Part shown: piece after piece, positions 1-11,560 of the stretch
Numbering within the stretch: position 1 is the stretch's first letter
How the letters are laid out: each line of letters starts with the position of its first letter
DNA from: Tetrastigma voinierianum
Taxonomy: Eukaryota > Streptophyta > Magnoliopsida > Vitales > Vitaceae
Assembly: GCA_016808115.1 (NCBI GenBank)
Contig: JAEQBH010001850.1
Span: 930,001 to 994,000, forward strand
DNA: 64,000 nucleotides
Direction: 5' to 3'
Notes under the pieces: generated by a model
Database searches by the model: none
Told to the model about the DNA's origin: nothing
Seen by the model: only the letters and a program-made list of their open reading frames with translations
Position numbers and translations under genes: made by a program

Positions 1-765
1 TTTCTCTCTCCTCTTTCTTTCATTTTCTTTCTAGTTATTTAAACACCCCTGAGGATGACAACTCAAGGGATGCTTGGCTAAGTCTTATACTTTGAAGAGT
101 GAAGGTGGCTAGCGGTTTTTGGGGCAACAGTGGTCCTGTTTTAAATGCTACAGTATCAGATTATGGCCCCAATTTTTCAAACTATGTGATAAATGCCGCT
201 TAACGTCATTACTTTACCAATACTGGCATGCCATAAGACAAATAGCATACTTATCGTTAGATGTGATTGATATTCTTGTATTTGCCTTACGAGCCACCGA
301 AATGAGGTCGAAAGCAGCCAGGTTTCAAACTCCGAAAGGGCCGGTGGAATGCATGTTACATGTCGACTCAAATGGGAGTGGTTCTGTGGTTAGGTTTCAT
401 AGTTAAACAAAGATCCTAAGCAGCATTGACTATATGTCACTTGCCATGCTGACGAGATATAACCCGAGGACACCAGATAACCCCCATGTTATCAAGCTAG
501 TGACCTAAACCTTCAAGGTTACCATTTCCACACTTTCATTTAAGCCATTACAAGCAGTATCAAGAACTAAACAACTCCCAATCGCTTTGAAAACAAATCC
601 ACAAATCCAAACAAAAGCTCCTCACCATTTTCAAACACTTATGCAAGTCATTCATAGGATGAAACCATCCCCGTGTTCGACCAGATTATGCCGCAAAAGA
701 GTTTGACTACCACAGCAGGAGGAACATAGGAAACAAATTCGTTGATTCCACCCTACCATGCAAGA
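1..765 (+). repeat. Athila-like 5' LTR of element 1, 3' part only
   Basis: The sequence is collinear with 15770-16515, 8017-8770 and 13730-14490. Shared blocks include the pyrimidine tract, an ACACCCC..GAGGATGACAAC block, the GAAGCTAGC-like block and CCCGAGGACACC. It ends just before the primer site at 771. The U3 part lies outside the window. Short reading frames inside (for example 119-406) are not supported as genes. Confidence 0.85.
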
Positions 766-770
766 ATCAA

Positions 771-790
771 ATGAGCCGCTGTCGGATGGT
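771..790 (+). other. Primer-binding site of element 1, degenerate Asp-tRNA type
   Basis: ATGAGCCGCTGTCGGATGGT follows the LTR end directly and aligns with the better preserved site at 8778 (TGGCGCCATGTCGGGATG). Athila and Tat elements typically use Asp tRNA, with sites starting TGGCGCC. Two to three substitutions separate this copy from that pattern. Confidence 0.7.
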
Positions 791-1224
791 GCCAAACCAC
801 GCTTGATGAAAGCTGAAGTGTACTTGTAACTTCACATGCTTAGGTGACTTTTTGCATCTCTTTTTGAATTTTCGCTGTCAGAATCGGCAAGTTTTCATTA
901 CTACGCCATCGCACCGTTTTGCTTTTTTTTTTTTTTTTCATACAAGCCAGTTTTTATTTGACTAACATTACCCCTTTTGCAAGTTTGTTTGTGGTTCTTT
1001 GGTTGTGTCTTATTTTGTGTACTGTGTTTACATGCAAAGACTGGACAGAGGGATATCAGTAGATTGCAAAGTGAGTGCACCAATTGAACAAGGTCATGAA
1101 ACTGGCAGCACAAGTGGGACTAAATGGATCCTCCTGAGGAACAAAGAAGAGTCACCTGTGTACCCCAAAGGAATCAAACTAAGATACAGTCAATGAGGGA
1201 CCACATACACCCTCCTAGAGTTAA
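791..1224 (+). other. Element 1 leader between primer site and gag
   Basis: No gene is supported. The stretch matches the leader of element 2 at 8800-9190: both have a T-run after CACCGTTTTTGC, then GCAAGTTxGTTTGTG. It includes a run of about 18 T at 921-938. The reading frame at 999-1196 may hold the degenerate gag N-terminus, which is usually poorly conserved. Confidence 0.6.
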
Positions 1225-2822
1225 GGTCTCCTCCTGATCATACCCCGCCGATATGCAGCAAGGAGGCCTCATTTGGTGCCCCTACTCCCTACATTTCATG
1301 GTATGGAAAATGAAAACCCATACACTCATATTAGGGATTTTGAGGAAGTTTGCATTACCTTTAAGGAAGGAGTACCCGACATGGACTCACTCAAGCTGAA
1401 GGCATTCCCATTGACACTGAAAGATAAGGCCAAGATATGGTTAAATTCATTGAGGCTAAGGACAATTAGAAATTGGGCCGAACTTCAAGTCAGAAGCTTT
1501 AAAGAAGTTCAAGACAACCAAGACCAACAGTTTGAAGAGACAGATCTACACCTACTCGACCTATGACAAAGAAAAGTTCTATCAGTGTTGGGAAAGATTC
1601 ATGGAGACTATCAATGCATGCCCTCATCATGGCTTTGATACCTGGATGCTAGTGAATCATTTTTATGATGGTATGTCCCCACTATGAAACAATGTGTGGG
1701 GGTGACTTTTTAAGCAAACACCTGCATGAGGCCTCTCTCTCTCATGGACTTTTGAACTATGTAGAATGAACCTCTAAGGTACGGGATGAACCGAGTCCAT
1801 GGGATGCCGAGAGATTAAGGCCTCTTCAACCATCGTAGGGGAGGCATGTATGCACTCCTCCGAAGATACGTAGGTAAAAGAAAACCCGACCACTTTAACT
1901 CAAGATCGAAGAACTTGAAATGAGAAATCGCATGAAATGCAAGCAAAGGAATGAGTTATCCGTGATCCCAACCTTCGCTTCAATTGGCTACCAAATAGCC
2001 ACCCTGGGGAGCACTGTCAAGAGCATGCCCATGTCCTGAATCAGAATAGACTCACCCATAAATGCTCCATATGGCAACACCTATAACCCAAATTCGAGAA
2101 ACCATCCAAAACCAACCATGGCTAAACTCCACGCATATGTCCTCCAGAGTAATAACAACGCTTGCCTCTTCTTCAAAGATTAACATCACGCTTTCCACTT
2201 TCTTTCTCCCGTTGAGCAAGTATCTCGAATTTAAGTAAAGTGGTAGCACATTGTAGAAGAACAAAGATGTTGAATGTTCAAACTAACTTAAAATTGAAAT
2301 AGTCAAAGTCACTCAACAGAAACTGGATGTTATGCATGTCGAGATTTCAAAGTCATTCCAACCAACAACAAGCAGGTTCAAAGAGGGAGGGTTCCCTCCG
2401 GCCACAAAGAATGAATATCGTAGGAAGTGCATGAAATGGGTTTGACCAACATCCAACAAGAATTGATGAATAAGGGCAAAGGGTGACTTAAGAAGTGGTA
2501 AGGAATCGAAGTCCAAGAGCCCCACTTAATCAAGTCAGTTCCACGAGGCCGACCCCCACAAGAAGAACAAATAAAGAACTGGTGTGAAGAGGTGAAGATT
2601 AGAGTACCCTCCATTCCCACAAAGCCTCCGAAAGAAATGTTCCAAGTAACTGGGGAACCTGGAAATACTAGATGTTTTACGGCAAGTAAAGTTAACATTC
2701 CTCTTGACATGATCAAACAAGTCCCTACCTATGCAAAAATTTTCAAGGACTTACGACCGAAAAGAGGAATCCAATGTGAACAAAAAGGCCTTTTTGACTC
2801 GAACAGTGAGTGTCAATACTGA
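1225..2822 (+). pseudogene. gag: Athila-type gag, broken (element 1)
   Basis: The capsid-like retrotransposon gag region is clearest in the frame 1273-1566: PLLPTFHGMENENPYTHIRD, then LKLKAFPLTLKDKAKIWLNS. After frameshifts it continues with YQCWERFMETINACPHHGFD and VNHFYDG near 1580-1680. A relic of the CCHC knuckle (HPGEHC) lies near 2000, and NxxNPNxRNHPK follows near 2080. The C-terminal end, VNIPLDMIKQVPTYAKIFKD, lies near 2690-2750. Gag would form the particle that packages element RNA. At least five frame changes and several stops mean no full-length product. The start is not determinable; Athila gag is usually about 600 residues, which fits this span. Confidence 0.88.
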
Positions 2823-2879
2823 GTAAGACTGAAATATAAAGATCTGTGGTGTCCAACAATATCTACATTACTGAGGCAT

Positions 2880-3300
2880 TAGTGTGAGAAAGCACTATTA
2901 GACTCGGGAGCTAGCGTGAACTCCGTCGTCAGATTCCATGCACATGCAACTGGTCTGAGAGTCGAAACCCACTTCATCACACTGTCACTAAATGATAGAT
3001 CTATTACATAAATCGAAGGGGACCATTGAGGATGTCTTAATACAAGTGGACAGATTTTTTACTACCCAAAGACTTTGTCGTACTCACACGCAGCCTACAG
3101 CTGGAGCCAATCATGTGCCCATCATATCGGAAGGCCATTCTCGCTACTTCAATGCCATAATAAACTGCCGGAATGGGGTTATGCAACTCACATTTGGGAA
3201 TATGACCTTAGAACTCAATATTTTTCATTTGAGTAAAAGGCATATGCACTCGGAGGAAGATGACTGTGAAGAGGTCTGTATAATAGATGCAATTTCTTAA
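2880..3300 (+). pseudogene. Athila-type aspartic protease, broken (element 1)
   Basis: ALLDSGASVN, with catalytic Asp in DSGA at 2901-2912, opens the domain. It continues with THFITLSLNDRSIT, an in-frame TAA, then EGTIEDVLIQVDRFF. After a frameshift come AIINCRNGVMQLTFGNMTLE and LNIFHLSKRHMHSEEDDCEE to 3300. This domain processes the polyprotein in intact relatives. The stop and frameshift would prevent that here. The frame 2992-3300 preserves the C-terminal third unusually well for this window. Confidence 0.85.
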
Positions 3301-3569
3301 AGTTAACAGTTAATGAACAAGAAGTAAGATTTATTAACCCTGTGAGTTATCTAAGTGCCTGTGAGAGCAACAAGAATCCCAAGGTATGAGTTTAGTGCAA
3401 GGGTACTCCGAGGAGAATGGAAATCCTACCTTTATCGACCGGGTGATTTTAATCAAAGGAACCCCAACGGCTAGAGCTAAAACCACTCCCGCTTGAGTCA
3501 AGCATGCATTCCCCGAAGAATAGAGCAAAGGCCTACCAGGGTTTCACTCCCTGTTGACCACTTCACAAG
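3301..3569 (+). other. Linker between protease and RT relics of element 1
   Basis: This lies where the Athila polyprotein has its poorly conserved protease-to-RT linker. I see no recognisable domain, only short broken frames. It is assumed to be part of the same polyprotein because no foreign termini are visible. Confidence 0.4.
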
Positions 3570-4950
3570 AGGCTGACCTGTTGAGCCTCCTCAAAAGGAA
3601 CAAGCAAGCATTAGGGTGGAAAATTTCTGATCTAAAAGGCATCAACCCAACAATCTGCACTCATCACATTTACCTGGAAGAAGAGTCTAAGGTCATAGCG
3701 TACCACAAATGAGGTCAATCCCCATTCGCAGAAGTAGTTCGCATTAAGTCCCGAAATTGCTCCAAGCAAAGATTACGCACCCCATTTCCGATAGCACTGG
3801 GGTAAGCCCCACCTGTAGTGGTGCCCCAAGAAGTCGTGGTGACAATCGTGTTAAACGGTGCTTGCGACCGGTTTCCACTAATTTACTTCACCTGGCTGAG
3901 AGTGTGCATAGATTATAGAAGGCTCAATGAAGTAAACTTAAAGATCACTTCCCATTACCATTCATCGACCACCTCCTGAGAGAGCTTTCGTGACACCCAT
4001 TCTAATGCTGATGGGTATTCGCAGGTGTTTCCATAGAGATCGCACTGCAGACCAGAAAAGACCACTTTCACTGGTCCATTCGGGACATATGCTTATAGAG
4101 GATGCCTGTTTCGTAACGCCTCCCACCACACTTCGCAGTGTGTATGCTGGGTATGTTCCAGCCGATATGGTGGAGCGCATAATGGAGGTATACATGGATG
4201 ACATCACGGTATATGGAGGTGATTTTGAAGAATGTCTGACTAATCTGGAAGCCATTCTGCAGAGGTATAGAGAAGAACTGTGTCAATCGATATGCCATTT
4301 TATGGTCAAATAAGGAATTGTACTAGTAAGCACATTATCTCCAAATAGGAATAGAAGTCGACAAGGCAAAATTGAACTTATTTCCAACCGCCATCCCCAA
4401 CGAATGTAAAGACAGCTTAGACACCCCTCGTCATGCTTCTACAGAGATTCATTAAGGACTTTCCAAAATCGCTAAACCCCGTACAAACTCTTAGAGAAAG
4501 ATGCATTTGTTTGGGAAAAATGAATGCCAAGAGAGCTTTGAAGAGCCGAATCCCATTTGACAACCCGCCCCAATCAGGCAGCACCTAATCGCGCTACCGC
4601 TTGAAGTGATGTGATGCAAGTGATCTCGCAATCGAGCAAAGATTGCCAAAGAGAGGATGGAAACCTTATGTAGTCTAATAATTATGCAAGCAAACTCAAT
4701 GAAGCATAGAGGAACCATACCACTACAGAGAAGGAATTATCGCGTGGTCTATGCTTTGCATAAGTTCCGAGCTTACTTACTTCAAGTCGAGGCCATTTTT
4801 ACTGACCATTCATTGAATATCTCCCGACTAAACAAATGCCAAAGCAAGGCTTATCCGATGGGTTCTTCTACTTCAAGAGTTTAACTTGCAAATTAAATAC
4901 AAGAAAGGGGTAGAGAATGTAGCAGATCATCTCTCAAGGTTAACGATAGC
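3570..4950 (+). pseudogene. pol: Athila-type reverse transcriptase and RNase H, broken (element 1)
   Basis: The RT N-terminal segment LLSLLKRNKQALGWKISDLK and GINPTICTHHIYLEEESK lies at about 3577-3700. RVCIDYRRLNE lies at about 3900, shifting frame into the DHFPLPFIDH stretch. The catalytic box is VYMDD (YMDD at 4191-4202) within VERIMEVYMDDITVYGGDFE. RNase H relics follow as YALHKFRAYLLQ and FTDHSLNISRLNK at about 4745-4840 and KKGVENVADHLSRL at about 4900-4941, each partly in different frames. These domains copy element RNA to DNA in intact relatives. The region between 4320 and 4640 is badly shifted. Function is certainly lost. Confidence 0.88.
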
Positions 4951-5054
4951 CCATGACACTCATAGCCCACCCATCAATGATGAATTTCAAGAATCCTAAT
5001 GCAAACTGAAAGCCCCCGCATGCTCACATCACAATTCTCTCGCCACAGAGAAAT

Positions 5055-6110
5055 CCCAAATTGAGTGAAAGAACAGATAAAAGCATTTTCGCTAAGATCC
5101 ATTCTTATTATTGGAAGAGCCCTTCTTGCTCCAATACTCGTGCGCATCAAATAATCGTGAAGTGTGTGCCGAGGAGGAGCAAAGAGGAATTCTTCGAAGC
5201 CACCGCCATGAGAGCGATGTGGCGCCTATTTTGCTTCCTTAAGACAGCAATGAAGGTGTCGAATCGTTTCTACCGGCCTTCCTTATTCAAGGAAGCACAC
5301 CAAATGTGCCGTGGCGTGTGATAGATGCCAAAAACCTGAAATTGTCTCATTGCCATATGATGCCATTGAACCCAATTTTAGTAGTCGAACCTTTGATACT
5401 GGGCATCGATTTCCCATGGGACCCTTCCCACGTCCTATGGTCACACCAGACATATCAGGGAAAGGGACTATGTGTCCAAACGGGTCAAGAATCCCCCGTA
5501 AGACTAATAATTGTGTAGTGGTGGTACTTAAATTCCAAAGCCAACATATTTTCCAGTTCCTAGTACCAGTTTCGCTTATTATTAGCGATGGGGGTTTATA
5601 TTTTTGTAACAAACCATTTGAAAACCTCAGGTATTAAACATGGTGTGAACACAAAGTGGCCACCTACTATCCTCAAACAAGTGGTCAAACTTGCCAACAG
5701 GAGATCAAGACCATTCTAATGAAGGTGGTAAATGACCAACAGAAAGATTGGTCCATCAAATCACCGCTTTGATTCGGTCGTGGCCTACGTGATTTCTTCA
5801 GACAACTTCGAATGTCCTCATCACTGGTTCATGGTGCGCATGTCACCTTCCGCGAGATCGAGTACAGGCACGCGGGCAATCAAGAAGTCGAACATGGACC
5901 TAAAGCAGGCCAGAGTCAAGAGGTTCCTTGATCTCAATGAGTTGAAGAAATAATTTTAATGATGCCTACTTGAATTCAAGATTGCAAAGGAAAATAAAAA
6001 GATGACATGATCAAACGATAATCGAAGAATTTCAACCAGGACCAAGTTCTTTATACGACTCCAACCCATCTATCCGCAAGCTCAAGTCACGAGCGGACAA
6101 AATCCATTCA
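5055..6110 (+). pseudogene. int: Athila-type integrase, broken (element 1)
   Basis: Integrase-zone pieces are SIFAKIHSYYWKSP near 5090-5120, the zinc-binding Cys pair in ACDRCQK near 5310-5330, and the first core Asp in a frameshifted GIDF/MGPFP block near 5405-5425. The second Asp is in LIISDGGLYFCNKPFENL at about 5571-5627. The YYPQTSGQ block with the downstream acidic residue lies near 5665-5700. The C-terminal stretch NMDLKQARVKRFLDLNELKK ends at 5953, and a tail to about 6110 resembles the usual post-core region. The zinc-finger histidines are not convincing. Integration activity is lost because the first Asp block is split between frames. Confidence 0.85.
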
Positions 6111-7200
6111 TTGTCCAACAGCATACCCTAATGGTTCAAGATCTAATCAATCCAGATGATAACAGGTGTCTAAAGTCACGGACAGAGGTGAAACCTTGCA
6201 GGCAAGAGCTATCAGGAGAGGAAATTTCGCCGGACCCCTCCCCGAGTCCTACAATCCATAAGTCTAAGGGTGGCTATTGTCGTCCAGCCTAACGTTTCCC
6301 TAATGTTTAGTTTTGATTAATTCTTTTTATTCAAAATTTGTAGGTAATCGTTGCCTGGCATTTGATTTCACTGTGTTGACAACCGGCAGAACACCCAACA
6401 AACAAATGCCCCTTTTCGCCACCATACTTGAGAAGGTACAGTTCTATCCCTTAGTTTTGCATTTTCATGACAAGCCAGTTAAAGGTAATTTTCATGCTCT
6501 ACATGTCCTGGTTGTTCAAATTTTGTTTTCCTTTACTTTTTCACATCACTGCGGCCTACACCAGGTACCATTCTTTTGTCTTCAATTGGACAATCGAACA
6601 ATTGAATTGCCTTTAATCGGGAGAATTGAAAACCCTATTGTTACCTTGCACAGCAGAACAACCCACATATGTCGCTTTTGGTCAATCGATCCCAAACAAG
6701 ATTCAACTTGAACATTTCCCTTGAGTTAATTCACACACCGCACACCCGCCTTATGCCGATAGGTCAGGGAAATTGCACTTTCACTTTTGCAAAGCCGGCC
6801 TTAGGTGGCATGTTGGACGACCATAATAGGTTTGTGTTAACATATTTGAAGATCCATAATGTAGTCTTCCAAAAGGAAAAGAAAAAGCAAAAAGAAAAAG
6901 AAAAAGAAGAAAAGAAAAGAAGAAAAGAAAACAGGCAATAAAAGTCGTGACGTCGCCTTGAAACCCGAGCACGCCCCGAGGGGTATATGGCGTAAGCAAG
7001 CCAAAAGCCCGACATGCCCTAAAACCTCACTACTGAGTCATCGACTTAGTGTCTGCTATATGGGTGGATGGGTAGAGTTTAGCGTATATAAGTGCTTCAA
7101 TTCTCAAGCCACGAAGTCAGGTGAAGCCCGTAGAAGTTTCAGGGTCAAGTGATCCTTGGCTTGACGCCTAAACCCAATTGCTGGAGCCATGGTGGACTCC
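6111..7200 (+). other. 3' untranslated region of element 1, proximal part
   Basis: No gene is supported. Blocks shared with element 2 (11860-12500) and partly with H (42840-43160) include an AATTGAATTGCC-rich stretch near 6580-6640, a GA-rich tract at 6866-6940, then GCCTTGAAACCxGAxCACG and GGGTGGATGGGTAGAGT near 7060-7080. The sequence stops at about 7200 at the insertion of element 2; the missing remainder is at 14506-14936. The frame 6313-6711 was examined for an env-like protein and shows none. Confidence 0.75.
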
Positions 7201-7499
7201 GATTAGCGCCCAAAGTGCAATTCAACCCTATATTAGATAGGTTTTGTTGTTTTTTGCATTAATTATGTCATTTATACCAATTGAAGTGTTCAAGTCTTTA
7301 GTACCACTTTGCATTTAGGAGGGTATTTTGGTTGTTTTTTGTGTGTTTGAGCACTTTGTGGTTCAATATCTGGATGTATGATGAATCAAGCGAAGTTTGA
7401 ACTCGCGTCGCCCATCAACCACCCAGAATCAGTCGAAAAACTAAGGCAAAGTGAAGAAAATTGACGAGAAGACGTGAGGCAAAGCGTTGAAAATCAAAG

Positions 7500-7790
7500 A
7501 AACCAAATAATTTCGCTTGTCGCGTAATTCATTGGATTGCTAAATTTCAATAGGTTTAGCTTAAAAATTTTCGCAAGTTCAAATAAATTGTGGATTTTCG
7601 CCAGACAACCCGTGGTTTTCTCTAGGCAATCGTTCAGCTTAAATTTCATGATTTTACTACCTAAAAATTCGCTAAGTTATTAAATTTCGCTAGCTAGCGA
7701 AATTGCCAAGCCTTAGCGAAATTTCCTATTCGCTATGCTCAGGATTTCGCTACCTAACAAATTCTTCACTCCTAGCGAAATTCACCTTGT
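7500..7790 (+). repeat. GCGAAAT/ATTTCGC palindrome cluster in LTR U3 (copy b)
   Basis: Many copies of ATTTCGC or its complement lie here. At 7683-7704 there is a perfect 22-nt palindrome whose half-site is AATTTCGCTAG. The cluster ends about 100 bp before the TATA-like box at 7894. The same position in the LTRs at 12928 and 14937 is also palindromic. Confidence 0.9.
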
Positions 7791-7893
7791 CATGTTTTTG
7801 TATTTAATGCTAACCGACCCAAATTCGTGTATTACTTGTCCTTTAACTTAGCCAAATTTGCAGGCTTTTTGGTATTTTCATGTATTGAGGTAT

Positions 7894-7901
7894 GATATAA
7901 A
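7894..7901 (+). promoter_or_regulatory. TATA-like box of element 2 5' LTR
   Basis: GATATAAACCCTC here aligns with GTATAAACCCTC at about 13608 and CCTATAAGCCCCC at about 15685 in the sister LTRs. An AATAAA signal follows about 80 bp downstream, as expected for U3-R-U5 order. Confidence 0.6.
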
Positions 7902-8777
7902 CCCTCTTTGTAATAAATATATGAATTTCTGAGCAACAATTTGGGAGAGAAGAAATTTTGTAAGTTTTCATTTTGTAAATAAAGTCTCGTATTTTAGTTA
8001 GGGTTTGTTTTTCTCTCTTCTCTCTCTCCTCTTTCCCTTGTTTTGTCACAAACACCCCTCGGGCGACGACAACTCAAGAGATGTTTGGCTGCTCCTTTCT
8101 TCAAGAGAGGAAGGAAGCTAGCTTGGTCAGTGGGGGCATATGCATGTTGTCCTCTTGCACCAAAGTCACAAAAATCGTGTATTTATGGTCCTCATCTTCT
8201 CAAATTAGGGGTTGAATAGCTTTAACGTTACGATTCACAATACTTCCATGCTTAGATACAAAGGCATACTGTCATGGGATGCACCGGTGGTTCGGCCATG
8301 GTCTTACGAGCTCCTAAAATGACAGACATCATAGGTCAAACCGAAAAGGCCATAGCCGCATGCCACCCGTGGCTGACTCAAATAGGAGTTGTTGTTAGTA
8401 GAGATTTTACAGTTAAAACATAGATCCTGGGCAGCCGTGTGGACTATAGGTTGCGGTCGCAACGCCGAGGATAAAACCCGAGGACACCATGTCTCTAATT
8501 TACCAAGTTAGTGACCTAAATCTTCAAAGTTAACTGCTTTTCTACACTTCACTTTCAGTTTTTACAATTTCGCCAACCTACTTCCACCGTTGAAGCAACC
8601 AAAGTCCAAATAGAAAGCCCTACCTTTTACACTCACAGACATTCTCAGGATGAAAACCCATCCCCGTGTTCGACCCTGGGATCACCATACTCAAAGAGTT
8701 TGATCAATGCAAAGAGTAGGAACTTAGTGTATATAAATTTTGTTGATTTTAGCTCACCCACCGTGGCACGAATCAAA

Positions 8778-8795
8778 TGGCGCCATGTCGGGATG
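8778..8795 (+). other. Primer-binding site of element 2, Asp-tRNA type
   Basis: TGGCGCCATGTCGGGATG lies just after the LTR end. It resembles the Asp-tRNA complement used by Athila and Tat lineages, with about two mismatches. Confidence 0.8.
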
Positions 8796-11110
8796 GTGCC
8801 AACCACTAATGATAAGTTGAAGGTACTTGTGATCAACATCACAAGTGAAGGTAATCTTTTAACTCTTTTTGAAACTCCAGCCAGTGTGCAGAATCGCAAG
8901 TTTTCATCACTTATAAGAATCTCACCGTTTTTGCTTTTTTTTTATATACAATGGCTTTCTTATTTTAGCTAACCCTAACCTTTTTTGCAAGTTGGTTTGT
9001 GCCTTTTGTCGTGTCTCGCCAGTAATGGGGCCAGGTATGCAAAATACTGGACGAGGAACTTCTCGTGAAGACTGCATAGAATCAATACACAACCTGACCC
9101 AAGCCGCTGAAGCCGGCAGTACACACCGATACCATGGATCCACTAATTCAAGAACAACAAGAGTCAGCCCGAACCCCAATGAATCCAACAGCCCAGAACC
9201 ATGAGGGGATCACATCCACCCTCCTAGAGTTAAGGTCCCATCCTCATCATTCCTCCTGGTCGAAGATAGCAAAGGAGGCCATATTTGTACCTCTACTCTA
9301 CATATCATGGTATGGAAAATGAAAATCCATACACCTGCTATTGGGGTGGATTTTGAGGAGGCTTGCACTAAGGAAGGTATGATGGATGGATTGCTAAATG
9401 GAAGCATCGTATCACTTGAAAGCGATAAGGCCAAGATTCGCTAAACTCAACTGAGTACCTGTAACCATTAGAAATTCTGGCCGAGCCGCAGCGTAATTCC
9501 GGGCTAAGTTCTTCGCCTATAAGACCACACTGGGAAAAGACAAATTTATACCTTTGCACTGTGATGGTGAGGTTTTATCGTTGTCGGGAGATATATGGAC
9601 ATTCATCAGTTCATGCCCACACCATGGGTTTGACATATGGATGTCGGGTAAACCATTTCTATGATGGAATGTCCCCACCTATGAAACAATTCGTTGGAAA
9701 CTATGTGGGGGGAAAACTTTTGAGTAAGCATCCCGATAGAAGTCATGACAGGAACTATGTAGAACAAACCTCCAAAACTCGGGAGCCTGTCAGGCTTGTA
9801 TTGTCCTACAAAGTTTGCACACTCGACATCAAATCCTTCACCAGGGGCCATGGGATGGTTCTACCTGGGTACAGGATTGGAAATTGGTGCAAGGATTGGA
9901 TCCTGTAGGATTTTCGGTGAATCGCAGACATGCACCTCTTGAGCCGTTTGCCTTCAAGCTCCTCCACTTTCCTTGCTAGGGTTGAAATCTCAGTTCATCT
10001 CTATTTCGCAAGGCATACATCCCACCTCGGGTTAACCGTGGGTCTCATCCTCTCCAAATTTCTGTGGTTAGGCTCATCCCAACCCTTAGGGGAGACAAGT
10101 ATGCATTTCCCCGAAGACGTGAGAGGAAAGCCAAATTGACCCGGGCTTTAACTCAAAGATCGATAACTGAAATGAAAAATCAGCAATGAAATGCAAACAA
10201 GAATGAGCGCGGTCTTCATCCCAATTTTCTTGCTTCAATTTTCAGTCAAATAATTACCATGAGGAGCACTGCCAAGAGCATGCCCATGCCATAAATCAAA
10301 ATAAACCACCCATAGATGCTCCATATGGTAACACCTATAACCCTAACTGGAGAAATCATCCAAATTTGTCATGGAAATCCAAACCCTCGTGATATCACGC
10401 CCCTCCAGGAGCAAACAAACAGCTCGTTCCACTTCAATACAACAAAAATTTTCCACTTTCTTTCCCCCGTTGGAAATGTACATCCTCGAATTTGAGTAAG
10501 GTGGTAGGCAACTTTGTAAAGAAAGCAAAAAGGAATTAATGTGCAACTGTACAAAGGATTGATAATCATAGTAAAGTACACTGAATAAGAGAATAGATGG
10601 GCTTGAGAGCAATCTCAACCAGAAAATTGACAACCTGCAGTATTCAATCACCAAGATCAAGTTGCTAGAGATACAAGATAAAGGAGGTTTCCTTCACAAA
10701 CAAACAAATCCTAAGGGAATCCATGAGGCCTAGGGTCATCCAACAATCTGTGAATGGATGAAGTTAAGGCTATAATTACCCCGGGCGAGTGGAAAAAGAG
10801 GTCGATCAACCCATGCCAAAGCCTCTGGAAGAATCCAATCAAGGAGAAGAATTGCAGCCGGCATATTCTCCTAAAGGAGGATTCAATGAAATACCGCATA
10901 CCACCTTCATTTCACAAGCACGTAGAGGTAAGAAGAAGGCATCTCGCCATGTGCATTTTAGAGGTCCTAAGTGCGAAGGTTAACATACCTCTTGGACATA
11001 ATCAACAAGTCCCCGCTATGCAAAATTTTGAAAGATTCGCACACCAAGAAGGGGATTAGGCATTGAGAAGAAGGCATTTCTCACCGAACAAGTCGTTGCT
11101 ATAATCCAAA
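8796..11110 (+). pseudogene. gag: Athila-type leader and gag, heavily broken (element 2)
   Basis: The leader (8796-9190) is collinear with 800-1200. Gag relics are PHHSSW and the HGME-like block near 9250-9320, then CPHHGFDIWMSG near 9610 in one frame. VNHFYDGMSPPMKQFVGNYV lies in the frame 9561-9908, followed by LSKHP. The post-capsid basic linker DEVKAIIT(P)GEWKKRS lies at about 10754-10810 and corresponds to the LRSGK-type segment of Athila gag. A VNIPLGHNQQVPAMQNFERF segment lies at about 10978-11040. The 9330-9560 part is more decayed than in element 1. No start can be chosen. The product would be a structural particle protein if intact, which it is not. Confidence 0.82.
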
Positions 11111-11189
11111 GCAAATACCCCGTCAAATACAAGGATCCGTGATCTCCCACAATTTCAAATAATATCGTGGAATTACAGACAAGTCATTG

Positions 11190-11560
11190 CTTGATTTAGA
11201 GCTGTGAACCTAATGTCAGACTTCAAGATACAAGGCTAGGGGTTTAGGTGAACTTAAAACCTACCAACATCACACTATCATTGGCCGATAGATCGCTTAA
11301 AACTCCTAAGGGATAGTTTGAGATGTCTTGGTGAAAATAGACAAATTCTACTACTCAAGATTTTGTAGTGCTCGACAATCGAGCCAATTGCAAGTGAACC
11401 CAATCATGTTCCAATCATCCTAGAAGACCATTTCTGCCACCGCTAATGCAATCATCAATTGTCAAATGGAGTCATGCAACTTACATTTGGCAATATGACA
11501 TTGAATCGAACATATTTCACTCGAACAACAAGTACAAATTAATGAAACCGAAAATCAAGT
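11190..11560 (+). pseudogene. Athila-type protease relic (element 2)
   Basis: The recognisable pieces are VxDVLVKIDKFYYS near 11310-11350 and AIINCQMESCNLHLA near 11445-11500. They are in different frames and match the protease C-terminal half at 3030-3260 of element 1. The catalytic DSGA block is not readable near 11200. The domain is followed by untranslated sequence, not by RT. Confidence 0.75.

Larger units (their letters stand above)
7201..8770 (+). repeat. 5' LTR of element 2 (Athila-like)
   Basis: It starts at GATTAGCGCCCAAAGTGC, matching TGATTAGxGCCC starts at 12928 and 14938, and ends before the primer site at 8778. U3 holds a palindrome cluster (7500-7790). A TATA-like box ATATAAA lies at about 7894-7901 and an AATAAA signal at about 7977-7982, so R is about 80 bp. 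U5 has the GACAACTCAAGAGATG block and the CCCGAGGACACC block. Length is about 1.57 kb, normal for Athila. Confidence 0.88.

Noticed and set aside
6313..6711. Possible env-like protein after integrase in element 1
   Set aside because: Athila elements sometimes carry an extra frame here, but no signal peptide, membrane pattern or conservation with element 2 is visible.
8778..8795. tRNA gene fragments at primer sites
   Set aside because: Only about 18 bp match tRNA 3' ends, as expected for primer-binding sites; no cloverleaf is present.
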